Below the pieces are notes generated by a model, which saw only the letters and a list, made by a program, of their open reading frames with translations, was not told the DNA's origin and did no database searches. The position numbers and the translations under genes were made by a program. Of a DNA stretch of 47,136 nucleotides, positions 24,809-33,425 are shown in pieces (positions within the stretch are counted from its first letter, which is position 1; every line of letters begins with the position of its first letter). Source of the DNA: an uncultured Campylobacter sp. GTDB taxonomy: Bacteria; Campylobacterota; Campylobacteria; Campylobacterales; Campylobacteraceae. Location: positions 1-47,136 of the forward strand of contig CAMUNZ010000003.1 in NCBI GenBank assembly GCA_947090385.1, read 5' to 3'.

Positions 24809-26008
24809 ATGGATTATGAAAATTTAGTTAAAAATTTTGGCACTCCACTTTATATTTATGATTTTTCAAAAATTTCTTCTCGTTACAATGCCATAAAAAC
24901 TGCATTTTTGGCTAGAAAATCTTTAATTTGTTATGCCGTAAAAGCAAATTCAAATTTATCTATTTTAAAATTTCTTGCAAATTTGGGTGCTGGATTTGAT
25001 TGTGTTAGCGTTTGCGAGATAAAAAAAGCACTTTTAGCTGGCGGAAAAAAATATAAAATAATTTTTAGTGGAGTTGGTAAACGAAAAGATGAATTGGAAT
25101 TTGCTTTAAAAAATGATATTTTATTTATAAATGTTGAATCTTTTGAAGAGTTAAAAACTTTAGAAAAAATCGCTCAAGATTTGGGTAAAATCGCAAGAAT
25201 TTCAGTTAGAGTTAATCCAAACGTAGACGCAAAAACTCACGCTTACATTTCAACTGGCTTAAAAGAAAATAAATTTGGCGTTAGTATTGACGAAGCTAGA
25301 AAAATTTATCTTTATGCTAAAAATTCTAATTTTTTAAATCCTGTTGCAATTCATTTTCACATAGGAAGTCAAATTTGTGATATTACTCCGATTTTTGAAG
25401 CTGCAAAAATTGTATCAAGTTTTACAAAAGAGCTTGAAGCTGCAAAAATAGATATAAAATTTTTTGATATTGGTGGCGGAATAGGTGTAAATTATGAAGA
25501 TGAAATTGAACCAAATTTATATGATTATGCGCAAGGAATTTTGTCGGCACTAAACGGGCAAGATAAAACTATAATTATTGAGCCTGGACGATATATAATG
25601 GCAAATTCTGGCGAACTTCTTACAAGTGTCATTTATGAAAAATATAACGAAAAGCGTCGATTTGTGATAGTTGATGCTGCGATGAATGATTTTATAAGAC
25701 CAAGTTTATATGGTGCAAAACATAAAATTTTAACAGTAAAAAATAATAACGAGAATTTAGAAATTTGCGATGTTGTCGGTGCGATTTGCGAAAGTGGTGA
25801 TTTTTTGGCTAAAAATATCAAACTTCCAAAATTCAACTCAGGCGATTTGCTTGTATTAAAAGGCGCTGGAGCTTATGGATATTGCATGAGTAGCAATTAC
25901 AATTCGCGTCTAAAACCGGCGCAAGTTGCTATCATAAATGACGAAGTTAAACTTATTTCAAGAAGACAAAATTTTGAAGATTTGATTGATTGTGAGGTTT
26001 TAGTATGA
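24809..26008 (+). CDS. lysA: Diaminopimelate decarboxylase LysA
   Basis: PLP enzyme that converts meso-diaminopimelate to L-lysine. The PLP lysine is in LICYAVKANSNLSIL, with FHIGSQICD, FDIGGGIGVNYEDE and IIEPGRYIMANSG marking the barrel. The C-terminal active-site segment is CESGDFLA with GAYGYCMSSNYNSR. The 399-residue length is standard. It is distantly related to nspC at 4229, the other fold-III decarboxylase here. Its last codons overlap the HAD gene (ATGA). Confidence 0.95.
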   Translation: MDYENLVKNFGTPLYIYDFSKISSRYNAIKTAFLARKSLICYAVKANSNLSILKFLANLGAGFDCVSVCEIKKALLAGGKKYKIIFSGVGKRKDELEFALKNDILFINVESFEELKTLEKIAQDLGKIARISVRVNPNVDAKTHAYISTGLKENKFGVSIDEARKIYLYAKNSNFLNPVAIHFHIGSQICDITPIFEAAKIVSSFTKELEAAKIDIKFFDIGGGIGVNYEDEIEPNLYDYAQGILSALNGQDKTIIIEPGRYIMANSGELLTSVIYEKYNEKRRFVIVDAAMNDFIRPSLYGAKHKILTVKNNNENLEICDVVGAICESGDFLAKNIKLPKFNSGDLLVLKGAGAYGYCMSSNYNSRLKPAQVAIINDEVKLISRRQNFEDLIDCEVLV

Positions 26009-26781
26009 GTTTTTTTATCGATGTTCAAGGCACGCTTTTAAGCGATAAAGATAAATCTTTGATAAATGGTGCAAAAGAGATTTTAGATTTTTTAAATCAT
26101 AAACAAATTCCATATGTTGTGATTACAAATAATACAAAAAAACCAAGTGATGTTTTTTTAGATGAGTTGCGCAAAAAAGATCTTGATATAAAAAATAACG
26201 GATATTTGGATCCATTTTGTGTTTTAAATGAGATTATTTCACCTTGCGAAGTTGCCTGTTTTGGCGCCGATGAGTTTAAAAATACCATGGAAAAACTCGG
26301 CTTTGTTTTGGACTATGAAAATCCAAAAGCAGTTTTGATTGCAAGTGGAGAAAATTTCGAGTTTAAAGAGTTTGCTAAGATGATTGAATTTGTCGAAAAT
26401 GGCGCGAAATTTATAGCTATGCATGCGACTTCTATTTACAAAAAAAATTCTTTCAAATATCCAGGCGTGGGCGCGATTTGTGCGATGATTCAAAATGCAA
26501 CTGGAAAAAATTTTGAAATAGTTGGAAAACCAAGTGATAGATTTTATAAAACAGCTTTAAATTTGATAAAAAAACAAAAAAATTCTTTAAATTTTAGTGA
26601 AATTTCTATAATCAGCGATGATTTTCGCGGTGATTTACTTGGTGCAAAAAAATTAGGAATGAAAATAAACTTAGTTCTAAGTGGAAAAATCGACAAAATT
26701 TCTAACGACGATGCAAAAATTTGTGATGGTGTTTTTCGTGATATAGGTGATTTTTTAAAGGATAGATTATGCAAAATCTAG
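26005..26781 (+). CDS. HAD-IIA (NagD-like) hydrolase with altered motif I
   Basis: Compare Cj0315 in the same slot between lysA and pheA. NagD-type HAD fold: motif I FFIDVQGTLL, motif II VVITNNTKKPS, cap domain in the middle, motif III lysine in EIVGKPSDRFY, motif IV ISDDFRGDLLGAKKLGM. The usual second Asp of DxDxT, the general acid/base, is Gln7 here, so ordinary phosphatase chemistry may be impaired or different. Substrate unknown. It is translationally coupled on both sides (4 bp and 13 bp overlaps). Confidence 0.83.
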   Translation: MSFFIDVQGTLLSDKDKSLINGAKEILDFLNHKQIPYVVITNNTKKPSDVFLDELRKKDLDIKNNGYLDPFCVLNEIISPCEVACFGADEFKNTMEKLGFVLDYENPKAVLIASGENFEFKEFAKMIEFVENGAKFIAMHATSIYKKNSFKYPGVGAICAMIQNATGKNFEIVGKPSDRFYKTALNLIKKQKNSLNFSEISIISDDFRGDLLGAKKLGMKINLVLSGKIDKISNDDAKICDGVFRDIGDFLKDRLCKI

Positions 26782-27851
26782 ATGAATTGCGAGATCGAAT
26801 CGATACTATAGACGATGAAATTTTATCACTTTTAAATAAAAGGATGGAATTTGTAAAATCTATAGGCGAATTGAAAAATAAAAATAAAACTCCGATTTAT
26901 CGCCCAGAAAGAGAAAAAGCTATAATTTCTCGTTTGGTAGAGCAAAAACATATAAATTTAGATAAAAAGGCTATCGAAGCGATTTTTTATGAAATTTTTT
27001 CTGTTTCAAGAAATTTAGAAAAAGCTCAAAATGTTGCTTTTTTAGGACCGATTGGAACACATACTCATCAAGCTGCTAAAAGCCGTTTTGGCGCGATTAG
27101 TTCGTATTTGCCACTTTCTAATATAAAATCAGTTTTTAATGCGCTTTTAAACAAAGAAGCAAAATATGGCGTAGTTCCTATAGAAAATAACACAGAAGGC
27201 GTTGTCGGCGCTACTTTAGATTGTTTAAAAGATAATTTTGAATATATAAAAATTGTTGGCGAAATTTATATGGATATACATCATTGTTTTTTAAGTTTAA
27301 ATAGCGATTTAAAAATGATAGAAAAAATTTATTCTCATCCGCAAGCTTATAATCAATGTAAAGATTTTATCGAAGAACATAATCTTTTTGATATCGCTTT
27401 TATACCGACAAAATCCACGGCGCAAGCGACAAAATTTGCCAGTTCAGATCCAAAAAGTGCGGCTATAGCGTCTTTTATAAGTGGTGAAATTTATAATGTC
27501 CCAGTTTTGTTTGAAAAAATAGAAGACAATAAATTTAATCGCACTAGATTTTTTATTTTAAGTGATTATAAAAACGAAAAAACACAAAATAACAAAACTT
27601 CGATTTTAGCAAAAACCGATCATAAACCTGGCGGTTTAGTTGAGCTTTTGTCGATGTTTAGAAATTATGGTATAAATTTGACTAGACTTGAAAGTCGTCC
27701 GATGAAAAATAAAGATTTTAAAACGCTTTTTTATATCGATTTTATCGGACATATTGATGACGAATGCGTTCAAGATGTTTTGCATTTAGCTAGCAAAAAT
27801 GGACACGAAATTTCGTGGTTGGGAAGTTATATAAATGGAGATTTGCAATGA
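26769..27851 (+). CDS. pheA: Bifunctional chorismate mutase/prephenate dehydratase PheA
   Basis: Makes phenylpyruvate from chorismate in two steps. Residues 1-90 are the AroQ chorismate mutase helix bundle (LDELRDRIDTIDDEILSLLN, PIYRPEREKAI). Residues about 93-275 are the prephenate dehydratase with VAFLGPIGTHTHQAA, VPIENNTEGVV and the TRF motif in NRTRFFIL. A C-terminal ACT domain (HKPGGLVELLSMF, LESRPMKN) is for phenylalanine feedback. The 360-residue length is as expected. Confidence 0.96.
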   Translation: MQNLDELRDRIDTIDDEILSLLNKRMEFVKSIGELKNKNKTPIYRPEREKAIISRLVEQKHINLDKKAIEAIFYEIFSVSRNLEKAQNVAFLGPIGTHTHQAAKSRFGAISSYLPLSNIKSVFNALLNKEAKYGVVPIENNTEGVVGATLDCLKDNFEYIKIVGEIYMDIHHCFLSLNSDLKMIEKIYSHPQAYNQCKDFIEEHNLFDIAFIPTKSTAQATKFASSDPKSAAIASFISGEIYNVPVLFEKIEDNKFNRTRFFILSDYKNEKTQNNKTSILAKTDHKPGGLVELLSMFRNYGINLTRLESRPMKNKDFKTLFYIDFIGHIDDECVQDVLHLASKNGHEISWLGSYINGDLQ

Positions 27852-28942
27852 AATTTAATGAAAACTTAAATAATTTAATCTCTTATGAAGCTGGCAAACC
27901 AGTAGAACTTGTGATTAAAGAATTTGGTATAAAAAATCGCGATATCATAAAACTTGCTAGCAATGAAAATTCGCTTGGTTGTAGCAAAAAAGTTTCAAAA
28001 CAGATTATAAAAAATGCAAAAAATGTAAATTTATATCCAGACGATTCTATGTTTGAATTAAAACAAAATTTAGCAAAAATTTATGATTTAAAAGATGAAA
28101 ATTTTATCATAGGTGCTGGAAGTGATCAAATAATTGAGTTTATAATTCACGCAAAAACTGATGAAAATCATGGAATTTTGCAAGCTGGTGTTACTTTTGC
28201 TATGTATGAAATTTATGCTAAACAAACAAATGCAAAAACTTTTAAAACGCCTAGTAAAACTCACGATTTAAATCAATTTTTAGAAATTTACGAAGCTAAA
28301 AAATCACAAATCGCCGTTATTTTTTTATGTGTGCCAAATAATCCTCTTGGCGAATGTTTAGACGAAAAAGATATTATAAATTTTTGCGAAAAAATAGATA
28401 AAAACACGATGATTGTGATTGACGGCGCGTATCAAGAATTTGCAAGTTTTAAAGATAAAAATAAAAAAATCAATGTCGCAAAACTTATAAATAAATTTGA
28501 AAATTTGATTTATCTTGGCACTTTTTCTAAAGTTTATGGACTTGGCGGGCTTAGGATCGGTTATGGTGTAAGTTGCGTTTATAATATCAAAAATTTATAT
28601 AAATTAAGACCGCCTTTTAATGTAACAAATTTGAGTTTATTTGCTGTAAATGCTGCCTTAAAAGATCAAAATTTTATAGAAAAAACTTTAACAAATAATC
28701 TAAAAGAGATGGAAAGATTTGAGAATTTTGCAAATGAGTTTAATATAAAATTTATTCCAAGCTATACAAATTTTATAACTTTTTTTTGCAAAAAAGATAG
28801 CACGGAAATTTGCGATTTACTCCTGAAAAAAGGGATAATTTTGCGAAATTTAAAAAGTTATGGGTTAAATGCGATTCGTATAACGATCGGCAAACCCAAA
28901 CAAAACTCAAAAGTTTTAAAGGCTTTAAAAGAGTTAATTTAA
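27848..28942 (+). CDS. hisC: Histidinol-phosphate aminotransferase HisC
   Basis: PLP aminotransferase of histidine synthesis; may also transaminate aromatic keto acids next to pheA. Class I/II fold with KLASNENSLGC, FLCVPNNPLGE, DGAYQEFA and the PLP lysine in TFSKVYGLGGLRIGYG. I chose the ATG at 27848, which overlaps the pheA stop (ATGA) with GGAG upstream (364 aa). An in-frame ATG at 27815 lies inside pheA without support. In C. jejuni fliF-fliG-fliH follow hisC; here the small membrane protein at 28953 does. Confidence 0.94.
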   Translation: MKFNENLNNLISYEAGKPVELVIKEFGIKNRDIIKLASNENSLGCSKKVSKQIIKNAKNVNLYPDDSMFELKQNLAKIYDLKDENFIIGAGSDQIIEFIIHAKTDENHGILQAGVTFAMYEIYAKQTNAKTFKTPSKTHDLNQFLEIYEAKKSQIAVIFLCVPNNPLGECLDEKDIINFCEKIDKNTMIVIDGAYQEFASFKDKNKKINVAKLINKFENLIYLGTFSKVYGLGGLRIGYGVSCVYNIKNLYKLRPPFNVTNLSLFAVNAALKDQNFIEKTLTNNLKEMERFENFANEFNIKFIPSYTNFITFFCKKDSTEICDLLLKKGIILRNLKSYGLNAIRITIGKPKQNSKVLKALKELI

Positions 28943-28952
28943 AGGAAATGTT

Positions 28953-29723
28953 ATGGATAGAATTTATCTGATTTTGGTTGGAATTTTATCAATACTACTT
29001 GTTATGGCTTATGTTTTGATGCCGAATTCTTTTTTAATTTTTGGTGTGATTTTATCTTTAATTTTATTTTTTTTGATTTTATATTTATTAGAATTAAACA
29101 GACCTCGTTTGGACAATAAAATTTCAATGAAAAATAATCTAGACGATCAAAATTTTGACAAATCCTTACAATTAATTCGCCACAAAGCAGAATTTAGCCC
29201 AGAAATTTTTAGCAAAAATTTAGAAATTTTTATAAATAAAGAAAAAAGTTGCGATGGCGCAAGTGCTATTTTATCTTTAATCGGCGGAACTATCGGCGCC
29301 GATATATATTTTAAATTAAAAAACCAAAGCGAAGTTTATGATAAATTAAAAAATCAAAGCAAAATTTCAAAAAAAGATGCAAATTTGATTTTAAATAGAT
29401 TTTTGAAAGATTATACAGAGCCAAATCCTAGCTTGGACGGCGATTTTTTAAATTATAAAATCACACTGCAAGATACAAAAGTAGAGCAATTAGTCGGGAT
29501 AAAACTTGGACAGTTAATAGAAGTTTTAAAAGATCAAAATGAAAAAATAGTAGTAGCTATTTTGCGATGTTTAAGATTAGAATTAGAAGAAAAAATTTTG
29601 TCCCAATTTAACGAAAATGTTCGAAAAAAAATAATCGCAAGCATGTCTAGCAAAAATCCTATAAATACTATGGCTTTGAAATCACTTGTTGCGGTTTTAA
29701 ATAAAAAAATAGCGAAAAAATAG
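28953..29723 (+). CDS. Two-helix membrane protein with FliG-like C-terminal region, in the fliF-fliG-fliH slot
   Basis: A 256-residue protein between hisC and dxs. Residues 4-23 and 26-48 are membrane helices, and the rest is cytoplasmic if basic residues follow the inside rule. Residues about 103-121 (ASAILSLIGGTIGADIYFKL) resemble the opening of FliG N domains. Residues about 180-256 have the heptad-like pattern of the FliG middle domain: LGQLIEVLKDQNEKIVVAIL, then LELEEKILSQFNENVRKKI. There is no FliG C-terminal torque domain and no FliF ring-building motif. KLKNQS occurs twice (121-126, 131-136). It has GGAAA upstream and ends 1 bp before dxs. The FliG relation is my reading of the pattern and position, not a tested homology. 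Confidence 0.6.
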   Translation: MDRIYLILVGILSILLVMAYVLMPNSFLIFGVILSLILFFLILYLLELNRPRLDNKISMKNNLDDQNFDKSLQLIRHKAEFSPEIFSKNLEIFINKEKSCDGASAILSLIGGTIGADIYFKLKNQSEVYDKLKNQSKISKKDANLILNRFLKDYTEPNPSLDGDFLNYKITLQDTKVEQLVGIKLGQLIEVLKDQNEKIVVAILRCLRLELEEKILSQFNENVRKKIIASMSSKNPINTMALKSLVAVLNKKIAKK

Positions 29724-29724
29724 C

Positions 29725-31542
29725 ATGGATATAAAAAACAAAAGTTTAGAAGAATTAAATGAACTCTGTGATAATTTAAGAAAAAGAATTATAGAAGTTG
29801 TTAGCAAAAATGGCGGACATTTAAGTTCAAATTTAGGTGCTGTCGAGCTTATCGTGGCTATGCATTATGTTTTTGATGTAGAAAAAGATCCGTTTATTTT
29901 TGATGTAAGCCACCAAAGTTACACACATAAACTTTTAACAAATCGCTGGGACGAGTTTGATAGTTTAAGAAAATTTGGCGGAATTAGCGGATACACAAAG
30001 CCAAAAGAGAGTCAAAGTGATTATTTTGTTGCTGGGCATAGTTCAACTTCTATTTCTCTTGTAGTCGGTGCCGCAAAAGCTATAAAACTTAAAAAAGAAG
30101 ATAGAATTCCAGTAGCTTTAATCGGCGATGGCGCTATGAGCGCTGGCATGGCGTATGAGGCTTTAAATGAATTAGGAGATACAAAACTTCCTTGTGTTAT
30201 TATTTTAAACGACAATGAAATGTCGATTTCAAAACCGATTGGAGCGCTAAGCAAATATTTAAGCCAAAAAATGGCCGAGCCTTTATATCAAAATGTTAGA
30301 AATTCTTTGAGAAATTTTATTGTAAATAATCTTCCAAATTCAGCTTCGTATTTAGCTAAAAAATTCGAAGAGAGTTTTAAATTAATTACGCCAGGACTTC
30401 TTTTTGAAGAGCTTGGTTTAAAATATATCGGTCCAGTATATGGACATAATTTAAAAGATATAATAACTGCTTTAAAAGTCGCAAAATCCCTAAAAAGACC
30501 AGTTATTTTGCATGCGCAAACTTTAAAAGGAAAAGGCTACGAGCCAGCACAAAATAGCGAAAGTTGGCATGGGGTTTGTGCTTTTGATATCCAAACTGGC
30601 GAGTTTTTGAAATCAAATTCGATAAAATCCGCCACTCAAATTTTTAGCGAAAAATTGTTTGAAATGGCACAAAAAAATGAAAAAATCGTTGGTGTAACTG
30701 CTGCTATGCCAAGTGGAACTGGACTTGCAAAACTTATAAAAGCATATCCTGATCGTTTTTGGGACGTAGCTATCGCCGAACAACACGCAATTACTTCTAT
30801 GGCGGCTTTGTCAAAAGAGGGTTTTAGACCTTATATCGCGATTTATTCTACATTTATGCAAAGAGCTTACGATCAAGTTATACAAGATTTAGCTATTTTA
30901 AATTTAAACGTCGTTTTGTGTATGGATAGATCTGGAATTGTCGGCGAAGATGGAGAAACTCATCAGGGTGTTTTTGATATTAGTTTTTTAAATGCAATTC
31001 CAAATTTAAGTTTAATCTCGCCACGAAGCGAGGAAAATTTTAAAGAAATTTTAGAATATTCACAAACTCATCAAGGAGTTTTAGCGATTCGTTATCCAAG
31101 GGGCAGTTTTAGATTTGAAGAAGAAAATCCTAAAAAAATAGAATTTGCAAAATCTCAGTTTTTAATCGACAATAAAAGCAAAATTTCTTTTATAGCTTAT
31201 GGAAATGGTGTCGGAAAAGCTTATAATGTATCAAAAAAATTTGATAAAAAGGTAAATTTGATAGATTTAGTTTTTGTTAAACCTCTTGATGCAGAGTTTT
31301 TAAAAAAATTAAGCAAAACTAGCAAAATTTGGTATATTTTTAGCGATTGTGTAAAAAAAGGTGGAATTGGGGAAATTTTGGCTGGATTTTTGCAAGAAAA
31401 TGAAATTTATGATGTTAAGATAAAATCTTTTGAATTTGAAGATAAATTTATCACTCATGGCAAAACAAATGAAGTCGAGGAATTTCTAGGTGTTGATGAA
31501 AATAGTATTTTAAAATATTTATTAAACGATAATAAATATTAA
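29725..31542 (+). CDS. dxs: 1-deoxy-D-xylulose-5-phosphate synthase
   Basis: Thiamine-diphosphate enzyme joining pyruvate and glyceraldehyde-3-phosphate, first step of the MEP isoprenoid pathway. Key segments are GGHLSSNLGAVELIVAMHYV, FDVSHQSYTHKLLT, the ThDP motif IGDGAMSAGMAYEALNE, and DVAIAEQHAITSMAALS with MDRSGIVGEDGETHQGVFD in the second half. The 605-residue length is right for this group. It is followed by a 47-bp gap before the Fur-family gene. Confidence 0.96.
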   Translation: MDIKNKSLEELNELCDNLRKRIIEVVSKNGGHLSSNLGAVELIVAMHYVFDVEKDPFIFDVSHQSYTHKLLTNRWDEFDSLRKFGGISGYTKPKESQSDYFVAGHSSTSISLVVGAAKAIKLKKEDRIPVALIGDGAMSAGMAYEALNELGDTKLPCVIILNDNEMSISKPIGALSKYLSQKMAEPLYQNVRNSLRNFIVNNLPNSASYLAKKFEESFKLITPGLLFEELGLKYIGPVYGHNLKDIITALKVAKSLKRPVILHAQTLKGKGYEPAQNSESWHGVCAFDIQTGEFLKSNSIKSATQIFSEKLFEMAQKNEKIVGVTAAMPSGTGLAKLIKAYPDRFWDVAIAEQHAITSMAALSKEGFRPYIAIYSTFMQRAYDQVIQDLAILNLNVVLCMDRSGIVGEDGETHQGVFDISFLNAIPNLSLISPRSEENFKEILEYSQTHQGVLAIRYPRGSFRFEEENPKKIEFAKSQFLIDNKSKISFIAYGNGVGKAYNVSKKFDKKVNLIDLVFVKPLDAEFLKKLSKTSKIWYIFSDCVKKGGIGEILAGFLQENEIYDVKIKSFEFEDKFITHGKTNEVEEFLGVDENSILKYLLNDNKY

Positions 31543-31589
31543 AGAATATTTTTGTTAAAATATTTATAAAATTCATTAAAAGAGTTTGC

Positions 31590-32003
31590 ATGCGACATAT
31601 AGAATTACTTAAAAAATATAATCTAAAAGCCACTCCACAAAGAATTTGCATAATAAAAGTTTTAGATAAACACGAACACCCAAATATAGATGAGTTATTT
31701 TTAGAGTTAAAAGAGTTTTATCCGACGATATCTTTGGCGACTATATATAAAAATTTAAATTCCATGATTGAGGTCGGTATGGTTGTAGATATAAAAATTC
31801 CAGGTCAAAAATCCAGATATGATATTTTTGAATATCCACACATTCACGTTGTTTGTCAAAATTGCGGAAAAGTTTTTGATGTGGATATAAAAGGCGTTAA
31901 GATTTGCGAATATCAAGAAGATTTATCAAAAACAATAAATTATAATATCGAAAAATTAAATATTATAGCTTCTGTAAAAAATTGCAATTTTTGTGAGGAA
32001 TAA
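31590..32003 (+). CDS. perR: Fur-family regulator, probably PerR
   Basis: Peroxide or metal responsive repressor. 137 residues with the winged helix (TPQRICIIKVL, YPTISLATIYKNLNSMIEVG), histidine/aspartate metal site (DIFEYPHIHVVC) and structural zinc cysteines CQNCGK and CNFC. It occupies the dxs-perR position of C. jejuni Cj0322, and the HPNIDELFLEL and TISLATIYK segments are closer to PerR than to Fur by my recollection. A TAAAAT box at 31556-31561 could be its promoter. Fur is the alternative name. Confidence 0.83.
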   Translation: MRHIELLKKYNLKATPQRICIIKVLDKHEHPNIDELFLELKEFYPTISLATIYKNLNSMIEVGMVVDIKIPGQKSRYDIFEYPHIHVVCQNCGKVFDVDIKGVKICEYQEDLSKTINYNIEKLNIIASVKNCNFCEE

Positions 32004-32026
32004 ATGTTTATAAAAAGGAGGACAAA

Positions 32027-32644
32027 ATGGAGATTGAAAGGAAGTTTTTATTAAACGATACGAAAATTTTTGAAAAATTTAAAGGTTTTATTTGCAAAAT
32101 TTACAAAATTTCGCAGTTTTACACGCATATATCACAAAATGACGAGATTAGATATCGTAAGAAAAATGGAAAGTTTTTTATCACAAAAAAGGCTGGAAAT
32201 GGTCTTATACGCGATGAATTAGAAAAACAAATTACAAAAAAAGAGTATAAAAAAGCTAAAAAATTTCGCGTATCATCAATCATAAAAAAGACGAGATTAA
32301 ATTATGAAATCGAAGGAAAAAATTTTAGTTTTGATATGTATAAAAATTTCGATTTAGTTATATTTGAGATAGAATTTAACTCAATTTTGGATGCTAATAA
32401 TTTTAAATTTCCTGAAATTTTTGACGGTGCAAATTTTATAGAAGTTACAGAAGATGAAAGATATAAAAATAATTATTTGTCGATTTTTGGTATTCCGCAA
32501 AATTTGGAATTTGATCTTGAAAATATCGTGAAAAGAATCAAATTAAATCCGAATTTGAAGTTAAATTTCCCGCCTTTTTTACAAAGCAATTATGTTAAAA
32601 ATAATTTTTTTCCAGTTTTATCAAAAAATAAAATTAAATTATAA
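32027..32644 (+). CDS. CYTH-domain protein (N-terminal part of a CYTH-CHAD protein?)
   Basis: CYTH triphosphate tunnel enzymes hydrolyse inorganic or organic triphosphates. The signature EIERKF (ExExK) is at residues 2-7, with RYRKKNGKFFITKKAG and ISQFYTH on the tunnel strands and FEIEF and VTEDERYKNNYLS near the end. The start has a strong AAAGGAGGA site. The frame ends within a lysine-rich tail, overlapping by 53 bp the CHAD-domain frame. Dropping one T in the T7 run near 32607-32613 joins the two into one CYTH-CHAD protein of about 465 residues, a common fusion. Confidence 0.8.
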   Translation: MEIERKFLLNDTKIFEKFKGFICKIYKISQFYTHISQNDEIRYRKKNGKFFITKKAGNGLIRDELEKQITKKEYKKAKKFRVSSIIKKTRLNYEIEGKNFSFDMYKNFDLVIFEIEFNSILDANNFKFPEIFDGANFIEVTEDERYKNNYLSIFGIPQNLEFDLENIVKRIKLNPNLKLNFPPFLQSNYVKNNFFPVLSKNKIKL

Positions 32645-33425
32645 AAAATATATAAAAACTTACGATCCAGAAGCTTTGCACGATTTTCGTGTTGAAATTC
32701 GAAAAAGCAGAAGTTTATTAAAACTTTGTAAAAATGCTTTTGATGAAAATTTAGTAAATCAAATTTCTCAAATTTTAAAAATCATAGCAACTTTAACAAA
32801 TGAAAAACGCGATTTTGATGTATTTTTAAAACATTTAAAAGATCAAAATATAAAAAACTCTTTTACTCAAAATTTAACTAAAATTTCTAATAAATCGCAA
32901 AAACTTTTAGAAGAAAAACTTAAAGAAGATGAGGTAAGAAATGGCATAAAAGAGCTTGAAAATTTTGTATTGACTGAAAATTTTGGAATGTATGCAAATT
33001 CCTATATAAAGGCTTTTATTGCTAAAATTTTACAAAATCAAATGGCAAATATTTTTGAAAAATTAAATAATCTTGATGAAAATTGTGACAATCCAAAATT
33101 TCACGAAATTCGTATAGAATTTAAAAAATTAAGATATTTGTGTGATACTTTTTCTTCGCTTTTTGATATTCCAAAATTTGATAAATTTTTATCAAATTTA
33201 AGATATATACAAGAAATTTTTGGCGATTTGCAAGATAGAGATATTTGGTTGATGATTTTGGATAAATATTTTTCATTTGATGAAAAATTCGAAGAGTATA
33301 AAAATCAAATTTTACAAGATATAGAAAAATTTCGTAGCGAAATTTTAGGAAAAAAGTGTAAAATAGCCAAAAAACTTAATAAATTTCAAGAAATTTTTAA
33401 AATGTATTACGAAGGAAATTTGTGA
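32592..33425 (+). CDS. CHAD-domain protein (C-terminal part of a CYTH-CHAD protein?)
   Basis: CHAD domains are histidine-rich helical bundles that bind polyphosphate and are usually fused to CYTH. Recognised by KTYDPEALHDFRVEIRKSRS (the DPExxHxxRVxxRRxR pattern), then FHEIRIEFKKLRYLCDTFSS and LQDRDIWLM. The ATG at 32592 lies inside the CYTH gene and has no clear ribosome-binding site, which makes independent translation doubtful. The stop overlaps the ubiE GTG start. If the T7 run is really six bases, this is the second half of the preceding gene. Confidence 0.8.
   Translation: MLKIIFFQFYQKIKLNYKKYIKTYDPEALHDFRVEIRKSRSLLKLCKNAFDENLVNQISQILKIIATLTNEKRDFDVFLKHLKDQNIKNSFTQNLTKISNKSQKLLEEKLKEDEVRNGIKELENFVLTENFGMYANSYIKAFIAKILQNQMANIFEKLNNLDENCDNPKFHEIRIEFKKLRYLCDTFSSLFDIPKFDKFLSNLRYIQEIFGDLQDRDIWLMILDKYFSFDEKFEEYKNQILQDIEKFRSEILGKKCKIAKKLNKFQEIFKMYYEGNL

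Noticed and set aside
27815..28942. HisC beginning at 27815
   Set aside because: The extra 11 codons lie inside pheA. The ATG at 27848 overlaps the pheA stop and has GGAG upstream.
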